This document shows, one piece after another, positions 63,749 through 64,000 of a stretch of 64,000 nt of DNA. The stretch is from a bacterium UBP8_UBA817 (GTDB taxonomy: Bacteria > Margulisbacteria > Marinamargulisbacteria > CAMDBA01). The position numbers were made by a program, and so were the translations under genes. The stretch lies in contig CAMDBA010000004.1 in the NCBI GenBank assembly GCA_945888995.1, positions 28,909 to 92,908 of the forward strand, in the 5' to 3' direction. The notes below the pieces were generated by a model. That model was given only the letters and a program-made list of their open reading frames with translations. It made no database searches and was not told where the DNA came from. Each line of letters begins with the position of its first letter. Positions within the stretch are counted from its first letter, which is position 1.

Positions 63749-64000
63749 CTAGCGTAGAGAACGGCGTTCTAGGCGGAGTTGCATTCGGAAGAGATATTCT
63801 TTGTATAGTTGGGAAATGAGGACGTTGATCATGCCGGCGACGGGGACGGCAACCATTAGGCCGAGAATGCCGCCGTAGGTTCCGCCAATAATGACGGCGA
63901 ATAAGACTAGCAAGGGATGCAGATTGACGCTTTGGGCGTAAATGGTGGGCTGGATGAAGGTATTATCGATAAATTGAACGATGACAAAGGCGATGATCAC
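63749..64000 (-). CDS. AI-2E family transporter (PerM/YdiK-like), 3' end only
   Basis: The last 83 codons of a minus-strand gene continuing beyond the window. The segment QFIDNTFIQPTIYAQSVNLHPLLVLFAVIIGG and TYGGILGLMVAVPVAGMINVLI is the conserved C-terminal region of AI-2E/PerM exporters, with two membrane helices followed by a basic tail (LRLERRSLR). Family members are eight-helix membrane proteins; substrates include autoinducer-2 and sodium ions in characterised cases and are unknown for most. The GTG at the window edge is simply an in-frame valine. Confidence 0.85.
   Translation of the reverse strand: MIIAFVIVQFIDNTFIQPTIYAQSVNLHPLLVLFAVIIGGTYGGILGLMVAVPVAGMINVLISQLYKEYLFRMQLRLERRSLR

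Overview
The window reads as chromosomal DNA of a Gram-negative (diderm) bacterium of moderate G+C. Three things point to a diderm: a split ADP-heptose pathway (rfaE1/rfaE2), a porin heading a phosphate-uptake operon, and a large cell-surface glycan cluster. The combination of very long genes, pseudopilin/GspF genes, bactofilin and heptose genes resembles Omnitrophota (former OP3) or a related PVC-type lineage. That placement is inference from gene content; no marker gene in the window settles it.

Layout. 1-3007: a 5'-truncated HD-GYP signalling gene overlapping trpE-trpG. 3008-5620: a structured putative small RNA, queF, an initiator tRNA whose 3' end is duplicated around a 185-bp mini-element, queC and smpB. 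5726-16870: a tightly overlapping cluster for an envelope glycan (YkgJ-type protein, four-gene glycosyltransferase/deacetylase block, ABC-2 exporter, toroid-like protein, MOP flippase), then a separately promoted dehydrogenase / Gfo-Idh oxidoreductase / methyltransferase trio. 16972-34320: a 561-aa unknown protein followed by a 5192-aa giant protein. 34422-35871: rfaE2-rfaE1 (minus). 36087-43636: a complete minus-strand Pho operon (porin-pstS-pstC-pstA-pstB-phoB-phoR-phoU) behind a four-half-site Pho box. 43868-48437 (minus): pseudopilin, GspF-like protein, TatD, RsmI, bactofilin, M23 peptidase and tRNA-Pro. 48617-64000: a glycosyltransferase, a 1523-aa ARM-like repeat protein (minus), a DUF559 nuclease-fold gene embedded in MITE-like repeats, a 2578-aa solenoid protein ending in an OTU-like cysteine protease domain, and the 3' end of an AI-2E family transporter gene.

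How it fits together. The housekeeping parts (tryptophan, queuosine, trans-translation, phosphate, rRNA methylation, cell-shape scaffold) look ordinary and intact. The distinctive part is the long-gene complement: 18742-34320, 49558-54129 and 55737-63473 together occupy 27.9 kb, about 44% of the window. All three are mostly helical repeat proteins of unknown function without obvious signal peptides. One carries a C-terminal domain of a class best known as a deubiquitinase in eukaryote-associated bacteria, which suggests, but does not prove, an interaction with a eukaryotic host or prey. The second distinctive element is the family of about 119-bp inverted-repeat elements clustered around the DUF559 gene, one of which supplies that gene's last 32 codons and stop.
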